From positions 1 to 14,966 of the forward strand of contig JBBIMW010000047.1 in NCBI GenBank assembly GCA_037444185.1: DNA of 14,966 nucleotides, read 5' to 3'. The DNA comes from JAILZP01 sp037444185. GTDB taxonomy: Bacteria > Bacillota > Desulfotomaculia > Desulfotomaculales > Desulfocucumaceae. Shown one piece after another: positions 7,123 to 13,917 of the stretch (positions are counted from its first letter, which is position 1; each line of letters opens with the position of its first letter). The position numbers and the translations under genes were made by a program. The notes beneath the pieces are model-generated. The model worked only from the letters and a program-made list of their open reading frames with translations. It had not been told where the DNA came from and did no database searches.

Positions 7123-10100
7123 TTATTCCCTATCCTCGTCTTCGTCCAGATTAAAATCATCATCCAGAAAGTCGTCGCCGAATTCGTCATCTTCCCCGGG
7201 CTCTTCGGCTTCGAAATCCCCGTCGGCATCCGACGTGATGTCGCCGCCGGTCAGATCCAGCCCCAAATCCTTGGCTGTCTCGTGTATGTCCTCTTCAATC
7301 TCTTTTATTTCTATTTCCTGCTCGTCCTCCGAAAGAACCTTGACGTCAAGGCCGAGGCTCTGAAGTTCTTTGATCAGCACCTTGAAGGATTCGGGCACCC
7401 CCGGCTCGGGCACGTTTTCTCCTTTTACTATGGCCTCGTACGTCTTTACCCGGCCCACCACATCATCGGACTTGACCGTCAATATTTCCTGCAGCGTGTA
7501 TGCGGCACCGTAAGCCTCCAGCGCCCATACCTCCATCTCGCCGAAGCGTTGGCCGCCAAACTGGGCCTTGCCGCCCAGGGGTTGCTGAGTCACAAGAGAG
7601 TACGGCCCGGTGGACCTGGCGTGTATTTTATCATCCACCAAGTGCGCCAGTTTCAACATATACACATACCCCACGGTGATTGGGTTGTCGAAGGGCTCCC
7701 CGGTTCGCCCGTCATACAGGGTGATCTTTGCGCTTTCCGGAAGGCCCGCCTCCCTCAGGGCGCTCAAAATATCCTTTTCAACCGCGCCATTGAACACCGG
7801 GGTGGCCACATAGTACCCCAAAGCCTTGGCCGCCCATCCCAGATGGGACTCAAGGACCTGCCCCAGGTTCATCCTGGAAGGAACCCCCAGGGGGTTCAAA
7901 ACAATTTCGATGGGAGTGCCGTCCGGGAGGAAAGGCATGTCCTCCTCCGGCAGTATGCGGGCGATAACGCCCTTGTTCCCATGCCGCCCGGCCATCTTGT
8001 CACCTTCGGAGATTTTCCTTTTCTGGGCTATATACACCCTGACCAAATGGTTCACCCCCGGAGGGAGCTCGTCTCCACTGTCCCGGGAGAACACCTTTAC
8101 ATCCACCACCTTGCCGGATTCCCCGTGAGGCACCCGCAGGGACGTATCCCGCACCTCCCTGGCCTTTTCACCAAAGATGGCCCTCAGCAGGCGCTCCTCT
8201 GCGGTAAGCTCGGTCTCACCCTTGGGCGTGACCTTGCCCACCAGTATGTCCCCGGGCCTCACCTCGGCCCCCACCCTGATGATCCCCCGGTCGTCCAGAT
8301 CCTTCAATATCTCCTCCCCCACATTGGGGATGTCCCTGGTTATTTCCTCCGGTCCCAGCTTTGTGTCTCTGGCGTCGCACTCGTACTCCTCTATATGAAT
8401 AGAAGTGAAATAATCCTCTTTAACCGCTTTCTCGCTAACCAGAATGGCGTCCTCATAATTGTAGCCCTCCCAGGGCATGAAGGCCACCAGCACATTCCTC
8501 CCCAGGGCCAGCTCGCCGTGGTCGGTGGAAGGACCGTCGGCTATGACCATACCCCTTTGAACAACTTCCCCCTTTTTCACAATGGGCTTCTGGTTGATAC
8601 AGGTGCCCTGGTTGGACCGCTTGAACTTGTGCAGCCTGTATGTGTCTATTTTCCCGTCTTCGGCCCTGATCACGATCTCGGTGGCGGTAACTTTCTCCAC
8701 CACGCCGCCGCTACGGGCCAGCACCACCACTCCGGAATCCCGGGCGGCCTTTTTCTCGATACCGGTGCCCACCAGGGGCGCCTGGGCCTTTAGCAAAGGC
8801 ACGGCCTGGCGCTGCATATTTGCGCCCATCAAGGCCCGGTTGGCATCGTCGTGCTCCAGGAATGGTATCAGCGAAGTGGCCACACTGAAAACCTGTTTGG
8901 GGGACACATCCATGAAGTCCACCCGGTCGGTGGTCACCATCAGTATGTCCCGGCCGTGCCTGGCATTAACTCTGTTCTCGGCGAAAAATCCATTCTCATC
9001 CAGAGGAGCGTTGGCCTGGGCGATAATGTGCCCTTCTTCCTCGTCCGCAGCGAGGTATACAATTTCCTCCGTGACCCGCCTGTTTTCCTTGTCAGCCTTG
9101 CGGTACGGCGTTTCTATGAATCCAAACTCATTTATCCTGGCGTATGTGCTCAAAGATCCGATAAGACCGATATTGGGACCCTCCGGAGTCTCTATGGGGC
9201 ACATGCGCCCGTAGTGGGAGTGGTGTACGTCCCTGACCTCAAAACCGGCCCGCTCCCTACTCAAGCCCCCAGGGCCCAGGGCCGACAGCCTTCTCTTGTG
9301 GGTCAGCTCGGCCAGGGGGTTGGTCTGATCCATAAACTGCGAAAGCTGGCTGGAACCGAAAAATTCCTTGATGGCGGCCACCACCGGCCTTATATTGATC
9401 AGCACCTGGGGAGTGATTACATCTACGTCCTGGATGGTCATCCTTTCCCTGACCACCCTCTCCATTCTTGAGAGGCCAATCCTGAACTGGTTCTGCAGCA
9501 GTTCACCGACGGACCGCAGCCGCCTGTTGCCCAGGTGATCGATATCATCCACCGCGCCGCGGCCGTCAATCAGATCCAGTAGGTACCTTATGGTTTCTAC
9601 AATGTCTTCGGGCATGAGTTCCCTGATGAATTCCCTGTCCAGCGGGACAACTTTCTTTAAATAGGGGTCGTATTCCTCCCCCGGCCTGTCGTTTTCTTTA
9701 TATTTATACAAAACTCCGTGTTTAAGCTTCTTTTGTATTTTATAACGCCCCACATTGGCCAGATCGTATCTTTTAGGATCGAAAAACAGCGCATCCAGCA
9801 GGGATCTGGCGCTCTCCACCGTGGGTGGCTCTCCGGGCCTCAGCCGCTTGTATATTTCAACCAGGGCCTCTTCCTCGGAGTCCGTGTTGTCCCTGGTCAG
9901 TGTTTCCTGTATGTGTTTGTTGTCCCCGAAAATCTCTGCAATCTTGGCCTTGGTGCCATAGCCCAGGGCCTTTACCAGCACGGTGGCGGGGATTTTACGG
10001 GTCCGGTCTATGCGGACAAAAACATGGTCGTTTACATCGGTTTCAAATTCAAGCCACGCGCCCCGGTTGGGAATGATGGTGGCGGTATACAGCTTTTTTC

Positions 10101-10551
10101 CGCTGGGATCCAGCATGTCATTGAAATACACTCCCGGCGACCGGACCAACTGGCTCACGATGACCCTTTCCGCGCCGTTGATGATAAAAGTGCCCTTTTC
10201 GGTCATGAGCGGGAAGTCCCCCATAAAAACTTCCTGCTCCTTGACCTCGCCGGTCTCTTTGTTGATCAGCCGCACCTTCACCCGCAATGGGGCGGCGTAG
10301 GTGACGTCTCTCTCCTTGCATTCCTCTACAGTATATTTTGGCTCGCCCAGAACATAGTCAAGAAACTCCAGCACAAGGTTGCCCGTGAAGTCCTGAATCG
10401 GGGAGATGTCCTGGAATACCTCCCTCAGCCCCTCCTGAAGAAACCAGTTGTAGGAATTTCTCTGGACCTCTATGAGATTTGGCAGGTCCAGGACTTCCCT
10501 GAGTTTGCCGAAATCCTTCCGCTCCCTGGCCTCTATATACCCGGCTGACAT
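7123..10551 (-). CDS. rpoB: DNA-directed RNA polymerase subunit beta
   Basis: Beta forms one side of the RNA polymerase cleft and the rifampicin pocket. The product is 1142 aa. The rifampicin region (about 400-426) reads SQLSQFMDQTNPLAELTHKR from 401, with D408, H418 and S423 at the positions of E. coli D516, H526 and S531; all are wild type, so rifampicin sensitivity is expected. GDKMAGRHGNKG is at 850-861 with active-site lysines K852 and K860. GGKAQFGGQRFGEMEVWALE is at 993-1012. The last 40 residues form an acidic tail with 22 Asp/Glu. I chose ATG 10551, with GGGGGTG 12 nt upstream, over the TTG at 10572 that adds seven residues. The gene has its own strong promoter and a leader of about 260 nt. 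Confidence 0.97.
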   Translation of the reverse strand: MSAGYIEARERKDFGKLREVLDLPNLIEVQRNSYNWFLQEGLREVFQDISPIQDFTGNLVLEFLDYVLGEPKYTVEECKERDVTYAAPLRVKVRLINKETGEVKEQEVFMGDFPLMTEKGTFIINGAERVIVSQLVRSPGVYFNDMLDPSGKKLYTATIIPNRGAWLEFETDVNDHVFVRIDRTRKIPATVLVKALGYGTKAKIAEIFGDNKHIQETLTRDNTDSEEEALVEIYKRLRPGEPPTVESARSLLDALFFDPKRYDLANVGRYKIQKKLKHGVLYKYKENDRPGEEYDPYLKKVVPLDREFIRELMPEDIVETIRYLLDLIDGRGAVDDIDHLGNRRLRSVGELLQNQFRIGLSRMERVVRERMTIQDVDVITPQVLINIRPVVAAIKEFFGSSQLSQFMDQTNPLAELTHKRRLSALGPGGLSRERAGFEVRDVHHSHYGRMCPIETPEGPNIGLIGSLSTYARINEFGFIETPYRKADKENRRVTEEIVYLAADEEEGHIIAQANAPLDENGFFAENRVNARHGRDILMVTTDRVDFMDVSPKQVFSVATSLIPFLEHDDANRALMGANMQRQAVPLLKAQAPLVGTGIEKKAARDSGVVVLARSGGVVEKVTATEIVIRAEDGKIDTYRLHKFKRSNQGTCINQKPIVKKGEVVQRGMVIADGPSTDHGELALGRNVLVAFMPWEGYNYEDAILVSEKAVKEDYFTSIHIEEYECDARDTKLGPEEITRDIPNVGEEILKDLDDRGIIRVGAEVRPGDILVGKVTPKGETELTAEERLLRAIFGEKAREVRDTSLRVPHGESGKVVDVKVFSRDSGDELPPGVNHLVRVYIAQKRKISEGDKMAGRHGNKGVIARILPEEDMPFLPDGTPIEIVLNPLGVPSRMNLGQVLESHLGWAAKALGYYVATPVFNGAVEKDILSALREAGLPESAKITLYDGRTGEPFDNPITVGYVYMLKLAHLVDDKIHARSTGPYSLVTQQPLGGKAQFGGQRFGEMEVWALEAYGAAYTLQEILTVKSDDVVGRVKTYEAIVKGENVPEPGVPESFKVLIKELQSLGLDVKVLSEDEQEIEIKEIEEDIHETAKDLGLDLTGGDITSDADGDFEAEEPGEDDEFGDDFLDDDFNLDEDEDRE

Positions 10552-10812
10552 GTAAATATGCCACACCCCCAAAATAAATTAATAAAACAACGAAAAGCAA
10601 GGTTCCAATTGCTCAAAAACCTCGCTTCTTAACACAGATTCAAATCATATCCCATATCCAAAATATTGTTGCCCAAACATAACCACCGGATACACAGAAT
10701 TATTGCCTCTTGAAAGAAGCTTGTACCGTACTCCCGATTCTGTTTCTGTCAGGTGTTTTCATCCCCTGCTGGCGCCGCCTTTGGCGGGATTTGCCAAAAT
10801 ATTTCCAAACGA
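10552..10812 (-). promoter_or_regulatory. Long structured rpoB 5' leader
   Basis: From the predicted start site near 10812 to the rpoB ATG the transcript would carry about 260 untranslated nucleotides. Helices seen by eye, given as + coordinates, are 10775-10779/10783-10787 (5 bp, 3-nt loop) with the alternative 10761-10765/10786-10790. There is also 10694-10700/10737-10743 (7 bp), enclosing 10705-10710/10715-10720 (6 bp, 4-nt loop). The attenuator-like hairpin at 10595-10627 comes last. I could not match it to any riboswitch class I know. A 20-codon reading frame (10762-10700) lies inside but has no properly spaced ribosome binding site. Confidence 0.5.
10595..10627 (-). terminator. Terminator-like hairpin in the rpoB leader (possible attenuator)
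   Basis: Arms 10618-10627 and 10595-10604 form a 10-bp stem with one G·U pair and a 13-nt loop. On the transcribed strand it is followed by a T-rich run (TTTTCGTTGTTTTATT, beginning with the last two stem bases). It lies between the rpoB promoter and the start codon, so termination here would reduce rpoBC expression. The stem is AT-rich at its ends and the U-tract is broken, so strength is uncertain. Confidence 0.45.
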
Positions 10813-10818
10813 TTTTAA

Positions 10819-10847
10819 ATTATATCACGCATTATTCACAATGTCAA
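10819..10847 (-). promoter_or_regulatory. Consensus housekeeping promoter for rpoBC
   Basis: The -35 hexamer TTGACA (10847-10842) and -10 hexamer TATAAT (10824-10819) both match the sigma-70/sigma-A consensus exactly, with a 17-bp spacer. Transcription would start near 10812. It lies just past the palindromic terminator after rplL, so rpoBC and the downstream str genes can be driven separately from rplJL. The flanks are AT-rich (TTTAAAAT after the -10). Confidence 0.85.
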
Positions 10848-10878
10848 CTTCATATATGTATTTTTTCACAGTCCGGGC

Positions 10879-10926
10879 CGGGATAAAACGCCCCCGGAAA
10901 CATGTTTCCGGGGGCGTTTTATCCCG
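10879..10926 (-). terminator. 48-bp perfect palindrome, intrinsic terminator after rplL
   Basis: The 48 bp from 10879 to 10926 equal their own reverse complement, centred between 10902 and 10903 (CATG at the middle). The core CGCCCCCGGAAAC/GTTTCCGGGGGCG stem is followed by TTTT on the minus strand and preceded by AAAA, so it can work as an intrinsic terminator on either strand. It starts about 36 nt after the rplL stop and sits just before the rpoB promoter. Confidence 0.85.
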
Positions 10927-10961
10927 CGCAAAATCCATGCAATGCCAAGCAAGGCTTTGAG

Positions 10962-11336
10962 CTACTTAATCTGCACAGTGGCTCCCTGCTCCTCCAGCTT
11001 GGCCTTGATGGAGGCGGCCTCTTCCTTGCTCACCTTTTCCTTCACGGGCCTGGGGGTATTGTCCACCAAGTCCTTTGCCTCCTTCAGCCCAAGACTGGTT
11101 ATCTCGCGGACAACCTTGATCACGTTTATCTTCTTATCGCCGACGGAGGCCAAAATAACGTCGAACTCTGTCTGCTCCTCCTCTTCCACGGGGGCGGCGA
11201 CCGGGGCGGCGGCAGCCACAGCCACCGGGGCGGCGGCGCTGACACCGAACTCCTCTTCAAACTTTTTCACCAGCTCGGACAGTTCAAGGACGGTCAGCCC
11301 TTTCACAGCTTCGAGAATTTCATTAACCTTGGACAT
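10962..11336 (-). CDS. rplL: 50S ribosomal protein L7/L12
   Basis: L12 forms the mobile ribosomal stalk that recruits and activates translation GTPases such as EF-Tu and EF-G. The product is 124 aa, a normal length. The N-terminal dimerisation domain (about 1-32), which binds L10, is followed by an Ala/Pro/Val hinge with a Glu run (33-55). The C-terminal factor-binding domain (56-124) contains KINVIKVVREITSLGLKEAK from residue 69. The ATG at 11336 follows TAGGAGGAATTAAA, a strong ribosome binding site, as expected for a protein needed in several copies per ribosome. It lies 40 nt after rplJ under the same L10 leader and is followed by the palindromic terminator. Confidence 0.98.
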   Translation of the reverse strand: MSKVNEILEAVKGLTVLELSELVKKFEEEFGVSAAAPVAVAAAAPVAAPVEEEEQTEFDVILASVGDKKINVIKVVREITSLGLKEAKDLVDNTPRPVKEKVSKEEAASIKAKLEEQGATVQIK

Positions 11337-11376
11337 TTTAATTCCTCCTAATGCAGTTTATATGTTTCCCCTTTTG

Positions 11377-11910
11377 TCAGGCCGTTTCTCCGGCCTTCTG
11401 CTTGCGTATGGCTTCCAAGGCATACGCGAAACTCCGCAAGGTGCCCTGCAGCACCAATGCAAAACCATACATGGGCGCCTGCATGCCACCCAGCACCCTG
11501 GCCAGCAGCACTTCCCGTGAAGGCAGGTCGGCCAGATCCCGTACCGCCCTGACATCAATGGCACGGCCCTCGAGAATGCCCCCCTTTATCTCCATGGGTG
11601 ACTTGGTTTCCTTGATGAAGTCCACCATAACCTTGGCCGGGGCCACCAGGTCTTCACCGCTGAAAGCCATGATGGTGGGCCCCTCAAAATATTTTTCCAG
11701 GCCTTCCATCCCTATCTCCCCGGTAACCTTCAGGGCCAGGGTATTCTTTGCCACTTTCAGCTCGCAGCCCTTCTCCCGCATGCGGCGGCGGAGCCTGGTC
11801 ATGGCGGCCACGTTCAATCCCCGGTAGTCGGCCAGCACGGCCACCTTCGACCGCTTGAACATTTCCCTTAATTCTTCCAGTATAATTTCCTTTTCCTGTT
11901 TTGTAGGCAA
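11377..11910 (-). CDS. rplJ: 50S ribosomal protein L10
   Basis: L10 anchors L12 dimers to 23S rRNA at the stalk base. The product is 177 aa. It begins MPTKQEKEIILEELREMFKR when read from a TTG start at 11910. The conserved RNA-binding segment YRGLNVAAMTRLRRRMREKG lies at 29-48, then LKVAKNTLAL at 51-60. The C-terminal L12-binding helix ends YALEAIRKQKAGETA. The TTG is supported by AAGGAGGTG at 11924-11916 with a 5-nt spacer and by homology; the open frame extends 39 codons further up but crosses the L10 leader. Expression is likely autoregulated by L10-L12 binding the leader and controlling the attenuator just upstream. Confidence 0.96.
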   Translation of the reverse strand: MPTKQEKEIILEELREMFKRSKVAVLADYRGLNVAAMTRLRRRMREKGCELKVAKNTLALKVTGEIGMEGLEKYFEGPTIMAFSGEDLVAPAKVMVDFIKETKSPMEIKGGILEGRAIDVRAVRDLADLPSREVLLARVLGGMQAPMYGFALVLQGTLRSFAYALEAIRKQKAGETA

Positions 11911-11915
11911 AAGCG

Positions 11916-11924
11916 CACCTCCTT
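11916..11924 (-). promoter_or_regulatory. rplJ ribosome binding site
   Basis: AAGGAGGTG lies 5 nt before the TTG start at 11910 and fixes that unusual start codon. It follows directly after the U-tract of the attenuator, so it is made only in readthrough transcripts. Confidence 0.85.
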
Positions 11925-11937
11925 TCCAAAACGAAAA

Positions 11938-11968
11938 GCGGGCCTGTAGAAAGAGCCTACCGGCCCGC
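11938..11968 (-). terminator. rplJL attenuator hairpin
   Basis: Arms 11962-11968 and 11938-11944 (GCGGGCC/GGCCCGC, 7 bp) are followed, after one mismatch, by 11957-11960/11946-11949 (GTAG/CTAC) around a 7-nt loop. On the minus strand the stem runs straight into TTTTCGTTTT. This is a standard intrinsic terminator placed just before the rplJ ribosome binding site, as expected for a Firmicutes L10 leader. Confidence 0.85.
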
Positions 11969-12000
11969 CGTTGATCTTGAGCGATACCGGCAGGACTGTC

Positions 12001-12058
12001 CGGGCCTCGGCTGGCGGCCTGTGCCATTATGTCCTCAAAGACACCAGCTGTCTACAGC
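12001..12058 (-). ncRNA. Ribosomal protein L10 leader (L10/L12 binding element)
   Basis: The rplA-rplJ gap contains the conserved L10 leader pattern. CTGTAGACAGCTGGTGTC lies at the 12058-12040 end and CCAGCCGAGG at 12014-12005. GCTGG and CCAGC pair across it, next to the conserved AGACAG and CGAGG elements of the protein-binding site. In Firmicutes the L10-L12 complex binds this leader and promotes termination. Its 3' edge (12001-12006) is complementary to the upstream arm of the attenuator (11962-11967), giving a candidate antiterminator. Confidence 0.85.
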
Positions 12059-12105
12059 GCAACATATGCTATTTGGAATGTACCGCCGGGCGGCCGGGGG
12101 CCCCT

Positions 12106-12804
12106 CTATGCCGTCACCTTCAATGAGTTGACCTTTATTCCGGGCCCCATGGTGGAAGAAACCGAAATGCCTTTAATATACTGCCCCTTGGCGGCTTGGG
12201 GCTTAACCCTGATTAGCTGCTCCACCAGGACCCTCAAGTTGTCGGCCAGCTTCCCGGTGTCGAAGGACACCTTGCCGATGGGGGCATGAATTATTCCTGC
12301 CTTGTCGACTCTGTATTCGATCTTACCCGCCTTCACTTCCTTCACGGCCTGAATAACATCGAAGGTTACAGTTCCGGTCTTGGGGTTGGGCATCAGCCCC
12401 CGGGGCCCCAGTATGCGCCCCAGCTTACCCACCATACCCATCATGTCCGGAGTGGCGATGGCCACATCAAATCCCAGCCAGCCCTCTTTTTGTATTTTTT
12501 CCACCATGTCTTCAGCGCCGACGAAGTCCGCGCCGGCCTCCTCGGCTTCCTTGGCCTTGTCGCCCTTGGCGAACACAAGCACGGACCGGGTTTTTCCGGT
12601 TCCGTGGGGCAACACCACCGCGCCGCGCACCTGCTGATCGGCGTGGCGGGGATCCACACCCAGCTTAACCACGGCCTCCACCGTTTCGTCAAATTTGGCG
12701 GGGGCCAGCTCCTTCACCAAGTCCAGGGCCTCCACCGGATCATAAACCTTAAGTCTGTCCACCTGCTTGTCTGCGTCAATAAGCTTTTTGCCTTTCCTGG
12801 CCAT
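12106..12804 (-). CDS. rplA: 50S ribosomal protein L1
   Basis: L1 binds the mobile L1 stalk of 23S rRNA near the E site and helps release deacylated tRNA; in several bacteria it is also a translational repressor of its own operon. The product is 232 aa, the family length. The signature LGPRGLMPNPKTGTV is at 132-146. The N-terminus MARKGKKLIDADKQVD matches homologues. ATG 12804 is preceded by GGGGAGG at 12821-12815 with an 11-nt spacer. The frame is open to 12852, but that start would overlap a small hairpin and lacks family support. It lies 69 nt after rplK and is followed by the 195-nt gap holding the L10 leader. Confidence 0.97.
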   Translation of the reverse strand: MARKGKKLIDADKQVDRLKVYDPVEALDLVKELAPAKFDETVEAVVKLGVDPRHADQQVRGAVVLPHGTGKTRSVLVFAKGDKAKEAEEAGADFVGAEDMVEKIQKEGWLGFDVAIATPDMMGMVGKLGRILGPRGLMPNPKTGTVTFDVIQAVKEVKAGKIEYRVDKAGIIHAPIGKVSFDTGKLADNLRVLVEQLIRVKPQAAKGQYIKGISVSSTMGPGIKVNSLKVTA

Positions 12805-12822
12805 CTCGCTGAAAACCTCCCC

Positions 12823-12852
12823 GTGGTATTGGCGGACTTCAAGTCCTCCCAC
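12823..12852 (-). repeat. Small nested hairpin in the rplK–rplA gap
   Basis: GGACT/AGTCC arms (12834-12838/12842-12846, 3-nt loop) lie inside GTGG/CCAC arms (12823-12826/12849-12852). On the transcribed strand it sits just upstream of the rplA ribosome binding site. It could be a translational control site, but it is short and may be chance. Confidence 0.3.
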
Positions 12853-12873
12853 TAATATTGACTGTTGGCCTTT

Positions 12874-13302
12874 TTATCCCTCCACCACATCAATGCCCAT
12901 ACTGCGGGCGGTGCCCTCCACCATACGCATGGCCGCCTCCACCGAAGCGGCGTTGAGGTCCTGCATCTTTGTCTCGGCTATTTCCCTCACCTTGGACCGG
13001 GGCACCCTGGCCACCTTTTTCTTGTTCGGCTGGCCGGAGCCGGAATCTATGCCGGCGGCTTTTTTCAACAATACAGAGGCCGGCGGGGTTTTTGTAACAA
13101 AGGTAAAGGTCCGATCCTCATAAACAGTTATCTCCACCGGAATAATCAATCCGGCCTGAGCTGCCGTACGCTCGTTGTATTCCTTGACAAAGGCCATTAT
13201 GTTGACACCGTGCTGGCCCAGGGCGGGACCCACCGGCGGGGCCGGGGTGGCCTTGCCGGCCGGACATTGCAGCTTTACTACCGCAGCAACCCTCTTTGCC
13301 AT
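12874..13302 (-). CDS. rplK: 50S ribosomal protein L11
   Basis: L11 binds the GTPase-associated region of 23S rRNA, is the target region for thiostrepton, and is needed for RelA activation by uncharged tRNA. The product is 142 aa. The N-terminal domain has PAGKATPAPPVGPALGQHGV (14-33), with P22 and P23 in the thiostrepton-contact region. The C-terminal RNA-binding domain begins near GSGQPNKKKVARVPRSKVRE (88-107). ATG 13302 follows AAGGAGGTG closely. It lies 45 nt after nusG, so it is probably read through from the upstream promoter. Confidence 0.98.
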   Translation of the reverse strand: MAKRVAAVVKLQCPAGKATPAPPVGPALGQHGVNIMAFVKEYNERTAAQAGLIIPVEITVYEDRTFTFVTKTPPASVLLKKAAGIDSGSGQPNKKKVARVPRSKVREIAETKMQDLNAASVEAAMRMVEGTARSMGIDVVEG

Positions 13303-13347
13303 ATATATCTACACCTCCTTCAGAACCCGGATCTCCACGCCATCAAC

Positions 13348-13875
13348 TCAACTTATCTTTTCCACCTGGCTATACTCCAGTTCCAACGGAGTATCCCTGC
13401 CGAACATGGATATCTTGACCTTTATTTTTCCCTTGTCCGGGTACACTTCTTCGATTATCCCGTCAAAATTCTCGAAGGGCCCGCTCCTTACCCTGATTCG
13501 CTCGTTAACTTCGAACTCCATTTTCACCCTGGGTTCGTCCACCCCCATGGACCTCATTATCTGCTTTGTTTCCTCCTCGGTCAGGGGTATGGGCTTCGAC
13601 CCGCTTCCGACAAAACCGGTGACTCCCGGAGTATTGCGCACCACATACCATGAATCATCCGTCATGATCATCTCGACCAAAACGTATCCCGGGAAGACCT
13701 TTTTTTTCGTAACTTTCCTCTTCCCGTCTTTTATCTCAATTTCATCCTCCATGGGCACGAGGATCCGGAATATCTTCTCCCCCATGTTCATGGATTCGAT
13801 TCTTTTTTCCAGGTTGGCTTTGACCTTGTTTTCATAACCCGAATAGGTATGAATGACATACCACTGTTTACTCAT
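13348..13875 (-). CDS. nusG: Transcription termination/antitermination factor NusG
   Basis: NusG binds RNA polymerase at the beta' clamp helices. It modulates pausing and elongation, and couples to Rho or ribosomes depending on species. The product is 175 aa. The NGN domain (about 1-110) starts MSKQWYVIHTYSGYENKVKA and contains VFPGYVLVEM (60-69). The KOW domain spans roughly 122-174 and ends LELEYSQVEKIS. ATG 13875 matches homologues but has no ribosome binding site directly before it; the nearest, GGAGGTG, is 30 nt upstream and appears to be bridged by a hairpin (separate entry). A GTG at 13908 would lie inside that site and is rejected. It is 42 nt after secE, the usual gene pair. Confidence 0.97.
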   Translation of the reverse strand: MSKQWYVIHTYSGYENKVKANLEKRIESMNMGEKIFRILVPMEDEIEIKDGKRKVTKKKVFPGYVLVEMIMTDDSWYVVRNTPGVTGFVGSGSKPIPLTEEETKQIMRSMGVDEPRVKMEFEVNERIRVRSGPFENFDGIIEEVYPDKGKIKVKISMFGRDTPLELEYSQVEKIS

Positions 13876-13913
13876 AAAATGCAAGGGGGCGCGCCAGGGT
13901 CCCCCCACCTCCC
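13876..13913 (-). promoter_or_regulatory. nusG ribosome binding site bridged by a GC hairpin
   Basis: GGGAGGTG (13913-13906) lies 30 nt from the nusG ATG, too far for normal use. GGGGG (13905-13901) and CCCCC (13889-13885) form a 5-bp stem with an 11-nt loop. Folding it leaves a 9-nt spacer (TTGCATTTT) before the ATG, which is ideal. This is inferred from sequence. Confidence 0.55.
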
Positions 13914-13917
13914 GGTT

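Noticed and set aside
10700..10762. 20-codon frame in the rpoB leader (possible leader peptide, MKTPDRNRIGSTVQASFKRQ)
   Set aside because: The only purine-rich run (AGGGG) touches the ATG with no spacer, and no run of regulatory codons is seen. It is kept only as a note within the leader entry.
10740..10800. Possible c-di-GMP (GEMM-I) riboswitch in the rpoB leader, suggested by GGCAAATCCCGCC
   Set aside because: The conserved ACGCAAAGCC core and the second receptor stem are missing.
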